Shown: positions 6,467 to 14,573, numbered from the stretch's first letter. The stretch: 29,092 nucleotides of DNA from LCIL01 sp041480845 (GCA_041480845.1 JBGPAU010000008.1:1-29092), one strand, 5' to 3'. Translations and numbers: made by a program. Notes: generated by a model from the letters alone, not told the origin.

Positions 6467-9100
6467 TTACCAAGAGAAGCGCAGGAATAAATCCCGCGCC
6501 AAGGTTGTATTATACCCGTAAGCACCCACCTTGGTCAAGGCAAATCTTGGGTCCGGATTAAGCTTAGTCCCGCCCTCTTCAATATTAATGTTTATCGGGT
6601 CTCCCTCCGTGCCGGCCTGTTTTCTTATATATAGCCCGTAATTCATAAACGGCGGGCTTCCCCCAAATCCGGAAATCCACGAAAATTCTATTTTTTTGGT
6701 ATCCCCGGCTAATAGTTCCACTAGTACCCCCACTTCTTTGTGACCTTTTACCTCGGTTAACTCAGGAGGAAGGCGTTCCTGAGAATCTCCGTTATAACTT
6801 ACGACAGAATTTAAGGACGCGTCGATCGGCATCAATACTCTCATATAAGTCTTATATCTTCCTGAAGGCCCAAGTGCCGGGTTTGCCGGATTTTTAAGAG
6901 TAACGGTTAATTTGTGGTCAATTTTGCTAACACCCATTGATATATCAAGATTTATACTTCTCTGAATAAAATAATTCGCTTTATTCGTTCCAACGTTTGC
7001 TTCGACTGTGCCGACCAAATCGGAATAACAACTCGTTCCGCAAGTCGGAATAACAATGGCACCGTCCCACCCCAGAGCAGAAAAAGCCTCCTGTGGAACA
7101 TTATCGTGCAAATATATTTGTAAGTGGCGTCCGTCAAGGCTGTTATATAAAGTTTTAAGTATATTCAGTTTTTGACTTGTTTTTAGTTTTATAACTTCGG
7201 TCAACAGATTTCGAGAAAGGGCCGTCAGGAAACTTGCTTTTTTATGGGTTCCGGGGAAAAAATTACTTTCTACTTCAGCCTGTGTTTTCTCGTATAAATT
7301 TTCTGAAGTAATATCCAAACCATAATCGGACAAAAACACCGGGCCCGTATATTTCAGAATTTCCTTAATTGGAAAAAGATCAACGGCAACCACTCCGTCA
7401 ACTTGTTTACTTATTTCCTTATCTAAAAACCACTCCGCCCTTTTCGCCGAAGTCGGAAAATCCGGATCCCAATTGGAATCCCTCAACCACCAGTTTGCCT
7501 CGCCTAAATAATTCTTAATGGGAAGCGGAGGTTCTACGTGTCCATTTAACTGCCCGTCCGCCGAATAGACGTCATTTACGGTAAGATCGCTAAGCCTTCC
7601 GGCATCAAAAGTAACCAACCCAAAAGAACCGATAAATCCCCCGGTCGGCCTAAGTTCCATATTGTTTTCAAAAAGGAGCAAATATGTTTTACTTTTATCC
7701 TGACCAAGTAACTCGGGAAGATTGCCCGCAAGAATTCTGCCCTCAGAAATCAGTTTTATAAACCTTTCAAAATCAATTTTTGTCAGGATTTTTTTTGCCA
7801 AAACAACATTTTTTTCTGAAGCGCTTTTGGTTATTGTTTTTGTAAATAAGACATCATTGTAAAGAAGGGCCATTTCGGTTTCAATTTTGGCCGATTGATT
7901 AATAGAGTCATATACCTGATTACCCAGTACGTTTTCAAACAACTGTGTCGAGTTTCTGACAATGGGTATCACATCTATCCCCACGGCATCCGATTGTTTT
8001 GCAAAAGTGGCGGCGAATTTTGCTTCTTTATAAATTAGTCCGACTCCCGGTATGAAGCTCAGAATATCGCTCCCTTTTTCCGAAATCACAGCAAAAGTAC
8101 GAGCCAAATAAAACGAGTTTTGTGCGGCACTGTCCCTACCGGAAACAAAACTTTTATAAGCAACAAAAGAGACAAGCAAACTAATGAACAATGTAATGAA
8201 AGGAAATAGAAAAACGATACCAAATATTGACAGTGCCGTTTTAATTTTCGGAAATGCCGGCTTTTTCTTCTTAACAACAATCTTCTTAGTTTCGTTTTTC
8301 TTTTCCGAAAGTGTCGGACGGCTTGTCAAATTATTTTTTAACCAGTTGTACGTTTCAGCCAAAGAAAAACCTAAATTGCTATTAACCACTTCCGTTTCAA
8401 ATCCTTTCGGTATAATTCTTGCCGACTTTCCTGTGTCGTATTTGGGTTCCAGTTTTCCGATAAGTTTTTGGTTATCGCTCCAAAAAGTGTCACCCGAAAC
8501 CTGGCTACCCAAAACAAAAACTACTTTACCGTATGGCCCAAAAGAAAAAAGCCATTTAATTATCAATCTGACAGCATCCGCTATAAAAATCGGGTAAAAC
8601 GTTTCCCCAACCGCCAGTGTCAGCTTTCTTTTCCAGAGCATTTCAGATAAAGATCTGGCAATTAATAAGTCGCTATCCAGATCAATTCGGGGTCCAAGTA
8701 AATCACCCAAAAACAGAATCGCGGTGTTATTTGAAATTTTAATTCTATCGACCTGATCCCTGTCAAATACATCAAAGGGGAAAATGACTACAGTTTTTGC
8801 TGCGTTTATATTCGGTAATGAAATAAAACCGGTATACTCTACGTATGCTTCGGTAGAGTTAACAAAACCGCCACAAAAAATTGCATAATCATAATGGTTA
8901 TCGAAAGCGAAGTTCTTTATATCCAGAATATTAAATTTACTTTTGATTGATAGGTGCATTGTTTTATCTCTCCAATTGTTTACGTCTTTAGTAATAATGT
9001 TAATGAAACAATTCCTTGATAGAAGATTTTCAAGAATATTTAGTGCTAAAAAATTCGCATCTGAAAAAATACAGACAGATAATTTGGCCTGAGGGTTCAT
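6467..9100 (-). CDS. DUF4012 membrane protein with an N-terminal epimerase-like Rossmann domain
   Basis: 877 residues. Residues about 1-255 resemble a nucleotide-sugar epimerase/SDR fold (alternating strands such as YDYAIFCGG and KTVVIFPFDVF) but lack the glycine-rich NAD-binding loop, so it is probably catalytically degenerate. A Lys-rich linker (265-285) leads to a transmembrane helix at about 287-316. The rest is DUF4012, recognised by LLLFENNMELRPTGGFIGSFG region at 474-494, the DVYSADGQLNGH stretch near 510 and DSNWDPDFPTSA at 541-552. DUF4012 is a largely extracytoplasmic domain of unknown function, common in CPR and in exopolysaccharide-type loci of other phyla. The stop is 1 base before the L25 start. 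Upstream is a 141-base spacer holding a candidate promoter; GGAG lies 14 bases before the ATG, which is long for a Shine-Dalgarno. Confidence 0.9.
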   Translation of the reverse strand: MNPQAKLSVCIFSDANFLALNILENLLSRNCFINIITKDVNNWRDKTMHLSIKSKFNILDIKNFAFDNHYDYAIFCGGFVNSTEAYVEYTGFISLPNINAAKTVVIFPFDVFDRDQVDRIKISNNTAILFLGDLLGPRIDLDSDLLIARSLSEMLWKRKLTLAVGETFYPIFIADAVRLIIKWLFSFGPYGKVVFVLGSQVSGDTFWSDNQKLIGKLEPKYDTGKSARIIPKGFETEVVNSNLGFSLAETYNWLKNNLTSRPTLSEKKNETKKIVVKKKKPAFPKIKTALSIFGIVFLFPFITLFISLLVSFVAYKSFVSGRDSAAQNSFYLARTFAVISEKGSDILSFIPGVGLIYKEAKFAATFAKQSDAVGIDVIPIVRNSTQLFENVLGNQVYDSINQSAKIETEMALLYNDVLFTKTITKSASEKNVVLAKKILTKIDFERFIKLISEGRILAGNLPELLGQDKSKTYLLLFENNMELRPTGGFIGSFGLVTFDAGRLSDLTVNDVYSADGQLNGHVEPPLPIKNYLGEANWWLRDSNWDPDFPTSAKRAEWFLDKEISKQVDGVVAVDLFPIKEILKYTGPVFLSDYGLDITSENLYEKTQAEVESNFFPGTHKKASFLTALSRNLLTEVIKLKTSQKLNILKTLYNSLDGRHLQIYLHDNVPQEAFSALGWDGAIVIPTCGTSCYSDLVGTVEANVGTNKANYFIQRSINLDISMGVSKIDHKLTVTLKNPANPALGPSGRYKTYMRVLMPIDASLNSVVSYNGDSQERLPPELTEVKGHKEVGVLVELLAGDTKKIEFSWISGFGGSPPFMNYGLYIRKQAGTEGDPININIEEGGTKLNPDPRFALTKVGAYGYNTTLARDLFLRFSW

Positions 9101-9142
9101 GTCATTAGTATTATCTCCGCAGCAATATTTATTTAACTGGTA

Positions 9143-9171
9143 ATAAATTCCACGGTAAAAAGAGTTTTCAA
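9143..9171 (-). promoter_or_regulatory. Candidate promoter of the DUF4012-rplY unit
   Basis: On the minus strand TTGAAA (9166-9171), a 17-base spacer and ATTTAT (9143-9148), giving a start about 36 bases before the ATG at 9100. It lies in the AT-rich spacer 9101-9241 between rnhA and the DUF4012 gene; I see nothing else in that spacer. A second -10-like GATAAT lies closer to the ATG, so the exact start site is uncertain. Confidence 0.4.
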
Positions 9172-9241
9172 GTTTTTAACAATAAAAATATTTTGCGTCA
9201 TACTTTGGCAACGTGAAATTTTCATACAAAATTTTCCCGAA

Positions 9242-9670
9242 TTACACGCCGCACCTTTTGTCCAATTCTTTGTTCACCAGAAAGTCAGCAACTCTATTTT
9301 TCGAACGGGGAATGTTTTTATAAGAAACGGCAAAACTAAGATTCTCGGATAATTTATTGACTTGGTGGAAAAGTTCTATAAGTTTTTTGTCTTTTACTTT
9401 GTATGCTCCGTTTAATTGCCGGACAACCAACTCGGAGTCCAGATAAAAGATTGCAGAGCCAACCGAAAGACTTTCGTAATTATCACATAGCCACTTAAGC
9501 GCAAGTAGCACGCCCTGATATTCGGCGTAATTGTTTGTTGATGCGTCCAAGAATTTTGATTCCTGCCGAATTATTTTTCCCTTCATTTCAGCAACAAAAG
9601 CGCAAGCCGCCGGCCCAGGGTTACCCCTCGCCCCGCCATCTGCATGAATAATGATCGCGTCTTCATTCAT
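9242..9670 (-). CDS. rnhA: Ribonuclease HI family protein
   Basis: 142 residues, RNase H fold that cuts the RNA strand of RNA-DNA hybrids. The four catalytic acids are present: D11 in HADGGARGNPGP, E50 in NNYAEYQG, D78 in YLDSELVV, D129 in RVADFLVN. The GARGNPGP loop and the short length resemble the monodomain archaeal/Rv2228c-type RNase HI more than E. coli RnhA. I chose the Met at 9670 because an upstream extension would run into the preceding gene with sequence that is not family-like. It follows the O-antigen ligase-like gene by 43 bases and is the last gene of the rpmH-led minus-strand series. Confidence 0.9.
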   Translation of the reverse strand: MNEDAIIIHADGGARGNPGPAACAFVAEMKGKIIRQESKFLDASTNNYAEYQGVLLALKWLCDNYESLSVGSAIFYLDSELVVRQLNGAYKVKDKKLIELFHQVNKLSENLSFAVSYKNIPRSKNRVADFLVNKELDKRCGV

Positions 9671-9713
9671 TTGAAACAGTTTACCATTTCGTTTCGAAAT
9701 GGCCAAGCTTCGC

Positions 9714-11012
9714 TTACATCGAGTTTTCGAGATGCAAGCTCTGCTTATCACAAAATTTGCCTTCTTCTCTAAAGGAGATGCCGAAAATCGTAGCTAAAAG
9801 CAGCGTATTTTGCTGTAATGTAAACCAGTAGTGATCAACCAGCCCCGTCACCAATATAAACACCAAAGCCAGATAAAACATTTTATTATCAGAAAGCAGC
9901 GCTTTCTTGCTCAACTTAACCAGCAATAAATAGGCAAACAGCAAACCAAGGATTCCGGTTTCGCTGAAAATCAAAAGGAAAACATTATGAACCGGTTGCA
10001 GGTTCCATAAATAGGAACCCATAAATTTTATCCGGGGTGCGTTTACAACAAATGTGTTGAGCCCCTCGCCCAACAGAAACTTTTGCGAAATCATGCTTCC
10101 GGCGAGGGACGACAACTCTATACGTTGGCGTATGTTTTGGGGAAAACTCAGCCGATTTTGAAGTAAAGCCCTTGAGACAAGTGGAAAAACTAAACTAATT
10201 AACAATAGGGCTCCCGGAATATAACTAATATATTTAGCATTAGATAATTTGGCACGGATTAATATTAATAACACAACACAAAGCGCAATTCCTACAAACG
10301 CGGAGAGCGAGAAAGTTAATATAAGAGCAAAACAAATAACAAACATGCCCAAGATTTTTTCTGTAATTTCCTTTTTAGAATATGCAAAAAGTACCGTAAT
10401 AAGTCCCAACCCCAAAAAACCGGCGAAAGAATTGGGATGGGAAAAGGTGGAATATGCTCTAATAAAATTCTTCCCCAAAATCGAAACAAGTGCTATTCCC
10501 GGAGTTGAAATATTAAAATTCCTTTCCCCTAAAAAATAAAACGGTCCACCCAGGGTTCTCCCAAAAACAAATTGACCTATCCCTATTGTGGAAAAGAAAA
10601 CCAGAGAGTAAAACAGTGTTGAAAATAAAATCCTTGAGTTAAAAATTTCGCGCCTTTCCCAAACATAATAAGAAAAAAGTGCAAATTCAATCAATTTTAA
10701 CCATTTATATATTGACGGAAAAATCGACGTTGAAAAGGCGGTGTTGAATACTGCCAATGAAACAAAAAGAATTATAAAGATTTCGTTTCTCCCGACAAAT
10801 TCAAAAAATATCTTGTATTGATTTCGTATCCAAATCAAAAATACAGTCAAAAACAAAATGTCGGTTAAATAAATACTCGGCGCAAGATAGTCAATCCTAA
10901 TTCCAAACACAAACGCTGATGGCGGCCAAAAATGAAGGGCCAACTGTGTAGGAATCAAAAAAATAAGAAGGTAATTTAAGAACTTTTCCAGCCGAACCCC
11001 GCAAGAAATCAC
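9714..11012 (-). CDS. O-antigen ligase/polymerase family membrane protein
   Basis: 432 residues with about 10-12 hydrophobic helices spread over the whole length. The Wzy_C (O-antigen ligase) signature is the extracytoplasmic loop GEGLNTFVVNAP followed by QPVHNVFLLIFSETG, with the His near residue 343 and adjacent Gly-rich helices. The family includes WaaL ligases, Wzy polymerases and bacterial oligosaccharyltransferases, which move lipid-linked glycans on the outer face of the membrane; the substrate cannot be read from sequence. It overlaps jag by 4 bases (ATGA), which puts an envelope glycan enzyme in the conserved rnpA-yidC-jag series, an unusual neighbour. Confidence 0.85.
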   Translation of the reverse strand: MISCGVRLEKFLNYLLIFLIPTQLALHFWPPSAFVFGIRIDYLAPSIYLTDILFLTVFLIWIRNQYKIFFEFVGRNEIFIILFVSLAVFNTAFSTSIFPSIYKWLKLIEFALFSYYVWERREIFNSRILFSTLFYSLVFFSTIGIGQFVFGRTLGGPFYFLGERNFNISTPGIALVSILGKNFIRAYSTFSHPNSFAGFLGLGLITVLFAYSKKEITEKILGMFVICFALILTFSLSAFVGIALCVVLLILIRAKLSNAKYISYIPGALLLISLVFPLVSRALLQNRLSFPQNIRQRIELSSLAGSMISQKFLLGEGLNTFVVNAPRIKFMGSYLWNLQPVHNVFLLIFSETGILGLLFAYLLLVKLSKKALLSDNKMFYLALVFILVTGLVDHYWFTLQQNTLLLATIFGISFREEGKFCDKQSLHLENSM

Positions 11013-11470
11013 TTTTTTGGCTTAATTATTAAATAACGGTCTTCTCCTTCTCCTTCAGATTCTGTGGTTATTCCTTTGTCCTCCGATAATACAAGATGGA
11101 TGATCCTTCTCTGCCAAGCTTTCAAATTATATAAATTTTGTGGTTCTCCGGTTTCTTTTGCCCTCTGGGCGGTGGTTGCAGCCAAATCTTTAAGATAACC
11201 TTCTTCTTTTTCTCTGTAGTCCCCCACATTGACCAGAATTCTGTTCCACTCCCCCGTTTTTTGCTTTAAAAGAAAGCCCAAGACCGTCTGAATTCCCAAA
11301 AGCGTTTCACCTTTCTTACCTATTAAAAGCCCCGTTTCGTCACCCGCGTCTATGTTAACGGTAAAGGCTTCGTTGTCTTTGTCGTAAGATGCCTCCGCCT
11401 TGGCCTTGGTTGACATTAGGCTTAAGAGTTCGTCGGTCAATTTTTGTAGAATTTTTACTTTATTTTCCAT
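11009..11470 (-). CDS. khpB: Jag/KhpB-like RNA-binding protein (KH-R3H)
   Basis: 153 residues. A KH domain has its loop at about 47-57 (GLLIGKKGETL) and an R3H domain follows at about 110-152 with R121-x3-H125 (WQRRIIH) and EGEGEDRYLIIKP. The family binds RNA and affects cell division and wall growth in Firmicutes (SpoIIIJ-associated protein Jag, also EloR/KhpB). The N-terminal Jag_N domain of longer homologues is absent, as is usual for short forms. It starts 1 base after the yidC stop, the classical linkage, and overlaps the next gene by 4 bases. Confidence 0.92.
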   Translation of the reverse strand: MENKVKILQKLTDELLSLMSTKAKAEASYDKDNEAFTVNIDAGDETGLLIGKKGETLLGIQTVLGFLLKQKTGEWNRILVNVGDYREKEEGYLKDLAATTAQRAKETGEPQNLYNLKAWQRRIIHLVLSEDKGITTESEGEGEDRYLIIKPKK

Positions 11471-11471
11471 A

Positions 11472-12293
11472 TTAACTCCTACCGAATTTGGATTTTATCG
11501 AATCAACTACCGGCGTCAAACTTCCCCACCCTGACATACTAGCCTGTTGCCAAACGTTAACTATCGAAAAAACTAGCCAGTAAAGAGCAAGTCCGGACGG
11601 GAACTTTAAGCCGAAAATAAGAGTCATCAAAGGCAATGTATAGGTCATAGAACTTTGCATTGCAACTTGCATGTCGTCGGTTTGGGATTTGGTCTTCTTA
11701 GCAATCTTTTGCTCTTTTGAAAGATATGGAGCCGTAATTTTAACCGATAGAAACTGGGCAACAGTAGCCAATATCAGGAATATTCCGGGTAGCCCAAAAG
11801 GAATGCCTGGGACTTTAAAGGTATCGGGTTTGCTGATATCCAGGTACAAAAATTTAGTGTTTAGCGTTTGACCTTGCGAAAATTGTAAAGGAGCATACAG
11901 ACGCTTATTAAGATTGGCGGTCACGTCTCCACTCGTGGCAAGGGCTGTGGTAAAGACATTGAAGAGAGCAATTAAAATCACGAATTGCAAAATATAGGGG
12001 AGGCAGCCCGCGGTAGGATTGATTTTATTCTGCTTATAAAGTTCCGCTTGGGCTTGGGACATTTTAAGTTTATCTGTACCAAATTTTTTTCTTAGCTTGG
12101 CAAGTTGAGGCTCCATCTCCTTAATCCGTTTCATTGATTGCATATAAGGTTTTGTAAGAGGCCTCATAAGAAAAATAAGGACAAGGCTAAAAACCAGTAT
12201 GGCAATTCCCAGATTTTGGCCCAGAATTTTATAAAAAAGAATAAGGCCGTTGGTTAACGGCTGAACGAGTGCGATTGTAAAAATATTTCCCAT
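11472..12293 (-). CDS. yidC: Membrane protein insertase YidC/Oxa1
   Basis: 273 residues, the short Gram-positive-type form. It folds and inserts membrane proteins with or without SecYEG. The first hydrophobic segment (about 5-25) is followed by a second (28-45), a charged cytoplasmic hairpin (46-90) with Lys/Arg-rich helices, the family motif INPTAGCLPYILQ at about 91-103, and further helices near 165-185, 215-235 and 236-252. There is no lipobox cysteine at the N-terminus. It lies 5 bases after yidD and 1 base before jag, in the order seen near most bacterial origins. Confidence 0.93.
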   Translation of the reverse strand: MGNIFTIALVQPLTNGLILFYKILGQNLGIAILVFSLVLIFLMRPLTKPYMQSMKRIKEMEPQLAKLRKKFGTDKLKMSQAQAELYKQNKINPTAGCLPYILQFVILIALFNVFTTALATSGDVTANLNKRLYAPLQFSQGQTLNTKFLYLDISKPDTFKVPGIPFGLPGIFLILATVAQFLSVKITAPYLSKEQKIAKKTKSQTDDMQVAMQSSMTYTLPLMTLIFGLKFPSGLALYWLVFSIVNVWQQASMSGWGSLTPVVDSIKSKFGRS

Positions 12294-12298
12294 TTAAT

Positions 12299-12535
12299 TT
12301 AGTTACTGCTTAAATCCGGTACGGGGTCGTATCCCGACCCTCCCCAGGGATGGCACCTTGCGAGCCTCTTAATTCCCATGGTTAAACCCTTCCTGGTACC
12401 GAATTTATCCAAGGCTAGAATTATATACTCGCCGCATGTTGGTGTAAACCGGCAGGCTTTACCAAAAATCTTTTCCAGAACGGGCGAAGCAAATTTTTTG
12501 TAAAGTTTTAGGATACCAACAATCGGTTTATTCAT
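12299..12535 (-). CDS. yidD: Membrane protein insertion efficiency factor YidD
   Basis: 78 residues. The cysteines C28 and C34 lie in ACRFTPTCGEY and C61 in RCHPWGGSGYDPVP, the defining pattern of this small amphipathic membrane-associated protein, which assists YidC. I chose the Met at 12535 rather than the one 15 bases upstream: the shorter form begins MNKPIVGILKLYKK as family members usually do, and its ATG overlaps the rnpA stop by exactly 4 bases (ATGA), the coupling style seen elsewhere in this window. Confidence 0.9.
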   Translation of the reverse strand: MNKPIVGILKLYKKFASPVLEKIFGKACRFTPTCGEYIILALDKFGTRKGLTMGIKRLARCHPWGGSGYDPVPDLSSN

Positions 12536-12876
12536 CTTGATAAGCCGCATTCCTTTAAGGAAAGCCTCACCTCTTTCATTATTTCGGATGTAGGAATTCT
12601 TACTATCGATGTCTTGGCCAAAAACACAGCATCAAAGCCGTTAACTAAATCAATACTGGCAATTCTTACGGCCTCGCTCATTGCCCTTTTAAATCTGTTC
12701 CGATCCACCGCGTCCTTGGCAATTTTTGTAGAAACAATAAAACCGAAACAGCTCGGGTTCGCGTCCCCCCTTTTTATATATGCAATCCCGAAGTTTGCGG
12801 ATTGATACACCTTCCCCTCCTTTTGGATTTTAGAAAATTTTGCTGTTCCTTTAAGTCTGAATTTCTTAGAAAGCAT
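12532..12876 (-). CDS. rnpA: Ribonuclease P protein component
   Basis: 114 residues, basic. RnpA binds the catalytic RNase P RNA and helps mature tRNA 5' ends. It starts MLSKKFRLKGTAKF, has FGFIVSTKIAK in the central strand, and the RNA-binding signature RNRFKRAMSEAVR at about 59-71. It begins 8 bases after the rpmH stop, as in the universal rpmH-rnpA pair, and its stop overlaps yidD. Confidence 0.94.
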   Translation of the reverse strand: MLSKKFRLKGTAKFSKIQKEGKVYQSANFGIAYIKRGDANPSCFGFIVSTKIAKDAVDRNRFKRAMSEAVRIASIDLVNGFDAVFLAKTSIVRIPTSEIMKEVRLSLKECGLSR

Positions 12877-12884
12877 TTGGGGGA

Positions 12885-13028
12885 TTACGAGACCGCAAGG
12901 TTTTTCCTTCCTTTAAGTCTTCTTCGTTTCAAAACCTGTTTCCCTTTTTTTGATTTCATTCTGACTCTAAATCCATGTTTTTTGATTCTTTTGGTTTTGC
13001 TGGGTTGATATGTTCGTTTTGTAGACAT
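12885..13028 (-). CDS. rpmH: 50S ribosomal protein L34
   Basis: 47 residues: starts MSTKRTYQPSKTKRIKKHGF, continues with RVRMKSKKGKQVLKRRR and ends shortly after RLKGRKNLAVS. This is the full L34 pattern; the short length fits the family. It is the first gene of the minus-strand series rpmH-rnpA-yidD-yidC-jag. A perfect TATAAT ends 6 bases before the ATG, so the mRNA is probably leaderless. Confidence 0.97.
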   Translation of the reverse strand: MSTKRTYQPSKTKRIKKHGFRVRMKSKKGKQVLKRRRLKGRKNLAVS

Positions 13029-13034
13029 GTTCGT

Positions 13035-13063
13035 ATTATAAATTGAAAATTGAAAATTGTAAA
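13035..13063 (-). promoter_or_regulatory. rpmH promoter with a -35 element made of repeat sequence
   Basis: On the minus strand TTTACA (13058-13063), 17 bases, then a perfect TATAAT (13035-13040), then 6 bases to the ATG at 13028. Transcription would start at about the A of the ATG. The -35 hexamer and the whole spacer consist of heptanucleotide repeat units. Confidence 0.7.
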
Positions 13064-13082
13064 TTGAGAATTGAGTAATTGG
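13041..13082. repeat. Heptanucleotide array 4, between rpmH and dnaA
   Basis: Six AATTGNN-type units: AATTGAA twice, AATTGTA, AATTGAG twice, then a degenerate TAATTGG. It is the same repeat family found three times in tsaD, about 11 kb away. It fills most of the 94-base gap between rpmH and dnaA. Confidence 0.9.
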
Positions 13083-13085
13083 CCC

Positions 13086-13114
13086 TTGACGAATTGTGGA
13101 TAACTTTGTAAATA
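13086..13114 (+). promoter_or_regulatory. dnaA promoter
   Basis: TTGACG (13086-13091), a 17-base spacer, TAAATA (13109-13114), then 8 bases to the ATG at 13123. The predicted start is within about 2 bases of the ATG, so the transcript is leaderless or nearly so. A perfect DnaA box lies inside the spacer, which predicts autorepression. Confidence 0.65.
13095..13103 (-). promoter_or_regulatory. DnaA box in the dnaA promoter spacer
   Basis: TGTGGATAA, the reverse complement of the consensus TTATCCACA with no mismatch. It sits between the -35 and -10 of the dnaA promoter, where bound DnaA would exclude RNA polymerase. Confidence 0.8.
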
Positions 13115-13122
13115 GAGCGGGT

Positions 13123-14484
13123 ATGGATAATAATCAGGTTTGGAAAGATTCTTTAGAAATAATCAAAGTTTCTGTTTCTCCCGCAATATTTTCTACGTGG
13201 TTTTCCCAAAGCCATCTGTCTGCCCTTGAGGAAGCGGGGGAGAGAACGATTGTTGAAATCGGATGCCCGACCTCGTTTGCCAAAAACACAATTGAATCAA
13301 GATATTTCGGACTGGTTCAAGATTCATTAAGTAAAGTGTTGGGGAAAAATTGCGACCTGACGTTTGTTGTTAAGGCCAACCCTAACAAACAAAAATCAAC
13401 GGAGGAAACTGCGGCCCCTCTTTTTTCGGTAGAAAAAGAGGGAAAGGGTTTACTTGAAGTGCTACAGAGGGCCCGCATCAGGCCAAGTTTTACATTCGAA
13501 AATTTTGCGGTTTCCTCATCAAACCAAATGGCCCACGCCGCGGCCGAAGCTGTGTCCCAAAGCCTTGGAAGTGCCTATAACCCTTTGTTTGTCTGGGGCG
13601 GAGTTGGGGTCGGAAAAACACATTTAATGGCCTCTGTCGGAAATCATGTTCTAGGGGTTGACCCTGAGAAAAAAGTTCTTTTTTGTACCGGAGAGGATTT
13701 TACCAACGACATTGTTGAGGGGATCAGGAATAAAACCACACAGGCGTTTAGAAACAAGTATAGAAAGCTTGACTTGCTTTTACTTGACGACATCCAATTT
13801 ATCGCAGGCAAGGAGGGTGTTCAGGAAGAGTTTTTCCACACTTTCAATGCGGTTACTTCTGTTGGCGGTCAAATTATTCTGACTTCGGACAGGCCTCCTT
13901 CGGAAATCTCCAAACTGGAAGAAAGACTTAGAAGCAGGTTCGAGGCGGGTTTGATTGTGGACATCGCTCTGCCCGACTTTGAACTTAGGTGTGCAATAAC
14001 TCAAATAAAAGCACAGGAAAAAGGAATTGCGCTGACCCCTGAACAGGCTCAAATGATAGCCGCCAATTCGGAGTCCGCCCGAAAAATTGAAGGGCTTCTA
14101 ACTAAACTGATGACGGAAGTTCATGTTAAAAAAGTTCCCGTCTCAAACGAACTTATCGAGGCGTCCTTTGCCAAAAACCTTGAAACGGGAAGCAATTTAA
14201 AAAGAAGCACCCCCGATGAGGTAACAGAAGTCGTGTCCAAATATTATCAGGTGGGCAAAAGACTTCTTTTGGGCGACAGCCGCGCCCGGCCCATAGCCCG
14301 GCCCAGACAAGTTCTAATGTATTTGCTACGGACACACCTCGGCGTTTCTTTGGAAGAAGTTGGGAGAGTGGTTGGGGGACGCGACCACACAACCGTTATG
14401 CACGCTGTGGAGAAAATCACCCAGTTGGCTACAAACGATGTGCAAATCCGTGAGGATATCTTGAAGATAAAACGAAGCATTTGA
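13123..14484 (+). CDS. dnaA: Chromosomal replication initiator DnaA
   Basis: 453 residues. Domain I (about 1-85) starts MDNNQVWKDSL with the FSTWF motif; a short linker follows; the AAA+ domain III carries Walker A GGVGVGKTHL (about 159-168) and Walker B LLLDDIQF (about 221-228); domain IV ends with the DNA-binding signature VVGGRDHTTVMHAVEKI. It binds DnaA boxes with ATP, melts oriC and loads the helicase. A GTG 27 bases upstream is in frame, but I prefer the ATG at 13123 because the GTG lies inside the DnaA box and the -10 element, and DnaA proteins commonly begin with this kind of sequence. It is divergent from rpmH and followed by oriC and dnaN. Confidence 0.96.
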   Translation: MDNNQVWKDSLEIIKVSVSPAIFSTWFSQSHLSALEEAGERTIVEIGCPTSFAKNTIESRYFGLVQDSLSKVLGKNCDLTFVVKANPNKQKSTEETAAPLFSVEKEGKGLLEVLQRARIRPSFTFENFAVSSSNQMAHAAAEAVSQSLGSAYNPLFVWGGVGVGKTHLMASVGNHVLGVDPEKKVLFCTGEDFTNDIVEGIRNKTTQAFRNKYRKLDLLLLDDIQFIAGKEGVQEEFFHTFNAVTSVGGQIILTSDRPPSEISKLEERLRSRFEAGLIVDIALPDFELRCAITQIKAQEKGIALTPEQAQMIAANSESARKIEGLLTKLMTEVHVKKVPVSNELIEASFAKNLETGSNLKRSTPDEVTEVVSKYYQVGKRLLLGDSRARPIARPRQVLMYLLRTHLGVSLEEVGRVVGGRDHTTVMHAVEKITQLATNDVQIREDILKIKRSI

Positions 14485-14529
14485 GGATAAATATATGCCC
14501 TTATGTACTTATCAACCGCAACATTACTT

Positions 14530-14538
14530 TTATCCACA
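14530..14538 (+). promoter_or_regulatory. Perfect DnaA box in oriC
   Basis: TTATCCACA with no mismatch to the consensus, the strongest box in the dnaA-dnaN gap. Confidence 0.8.
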
Positions 14539-14564
14539 AATATATACACATTATCTTAGGCTTG

Positions 14565-14573
14565 TTATGAACA
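14565..14573 (+). promoter_or_regulatory. DnaA box variant TTATGAACA
   Basis: One mismatch to TTATNCACA. It shares the AACA ending with the box at 14619-14627, hinting at a second, weaker local consensus TTATNAACA. Confidence 0.5.

Noticed and set aside
6466..6525. Longer N-terminus for L25
   Set aside because: It overlaps the end of the DUF4012 gene by about 60 bases and the added residues are not L25-like; the family starts at MTKFRLTAEARK.
9671..9751. Longer N-terminus for RNase HI
   Set aside because: The extra residues overlap the preceding gene in another frame and come before the family's first strand.
13096..13122. Upstream GTG start for dnaA adding nine residues
   Set aside because: The GTG lies inside a perfect DnaA box and the extension covers the likely -10 element; the ATG at 13123 fits the family start and the promoter.
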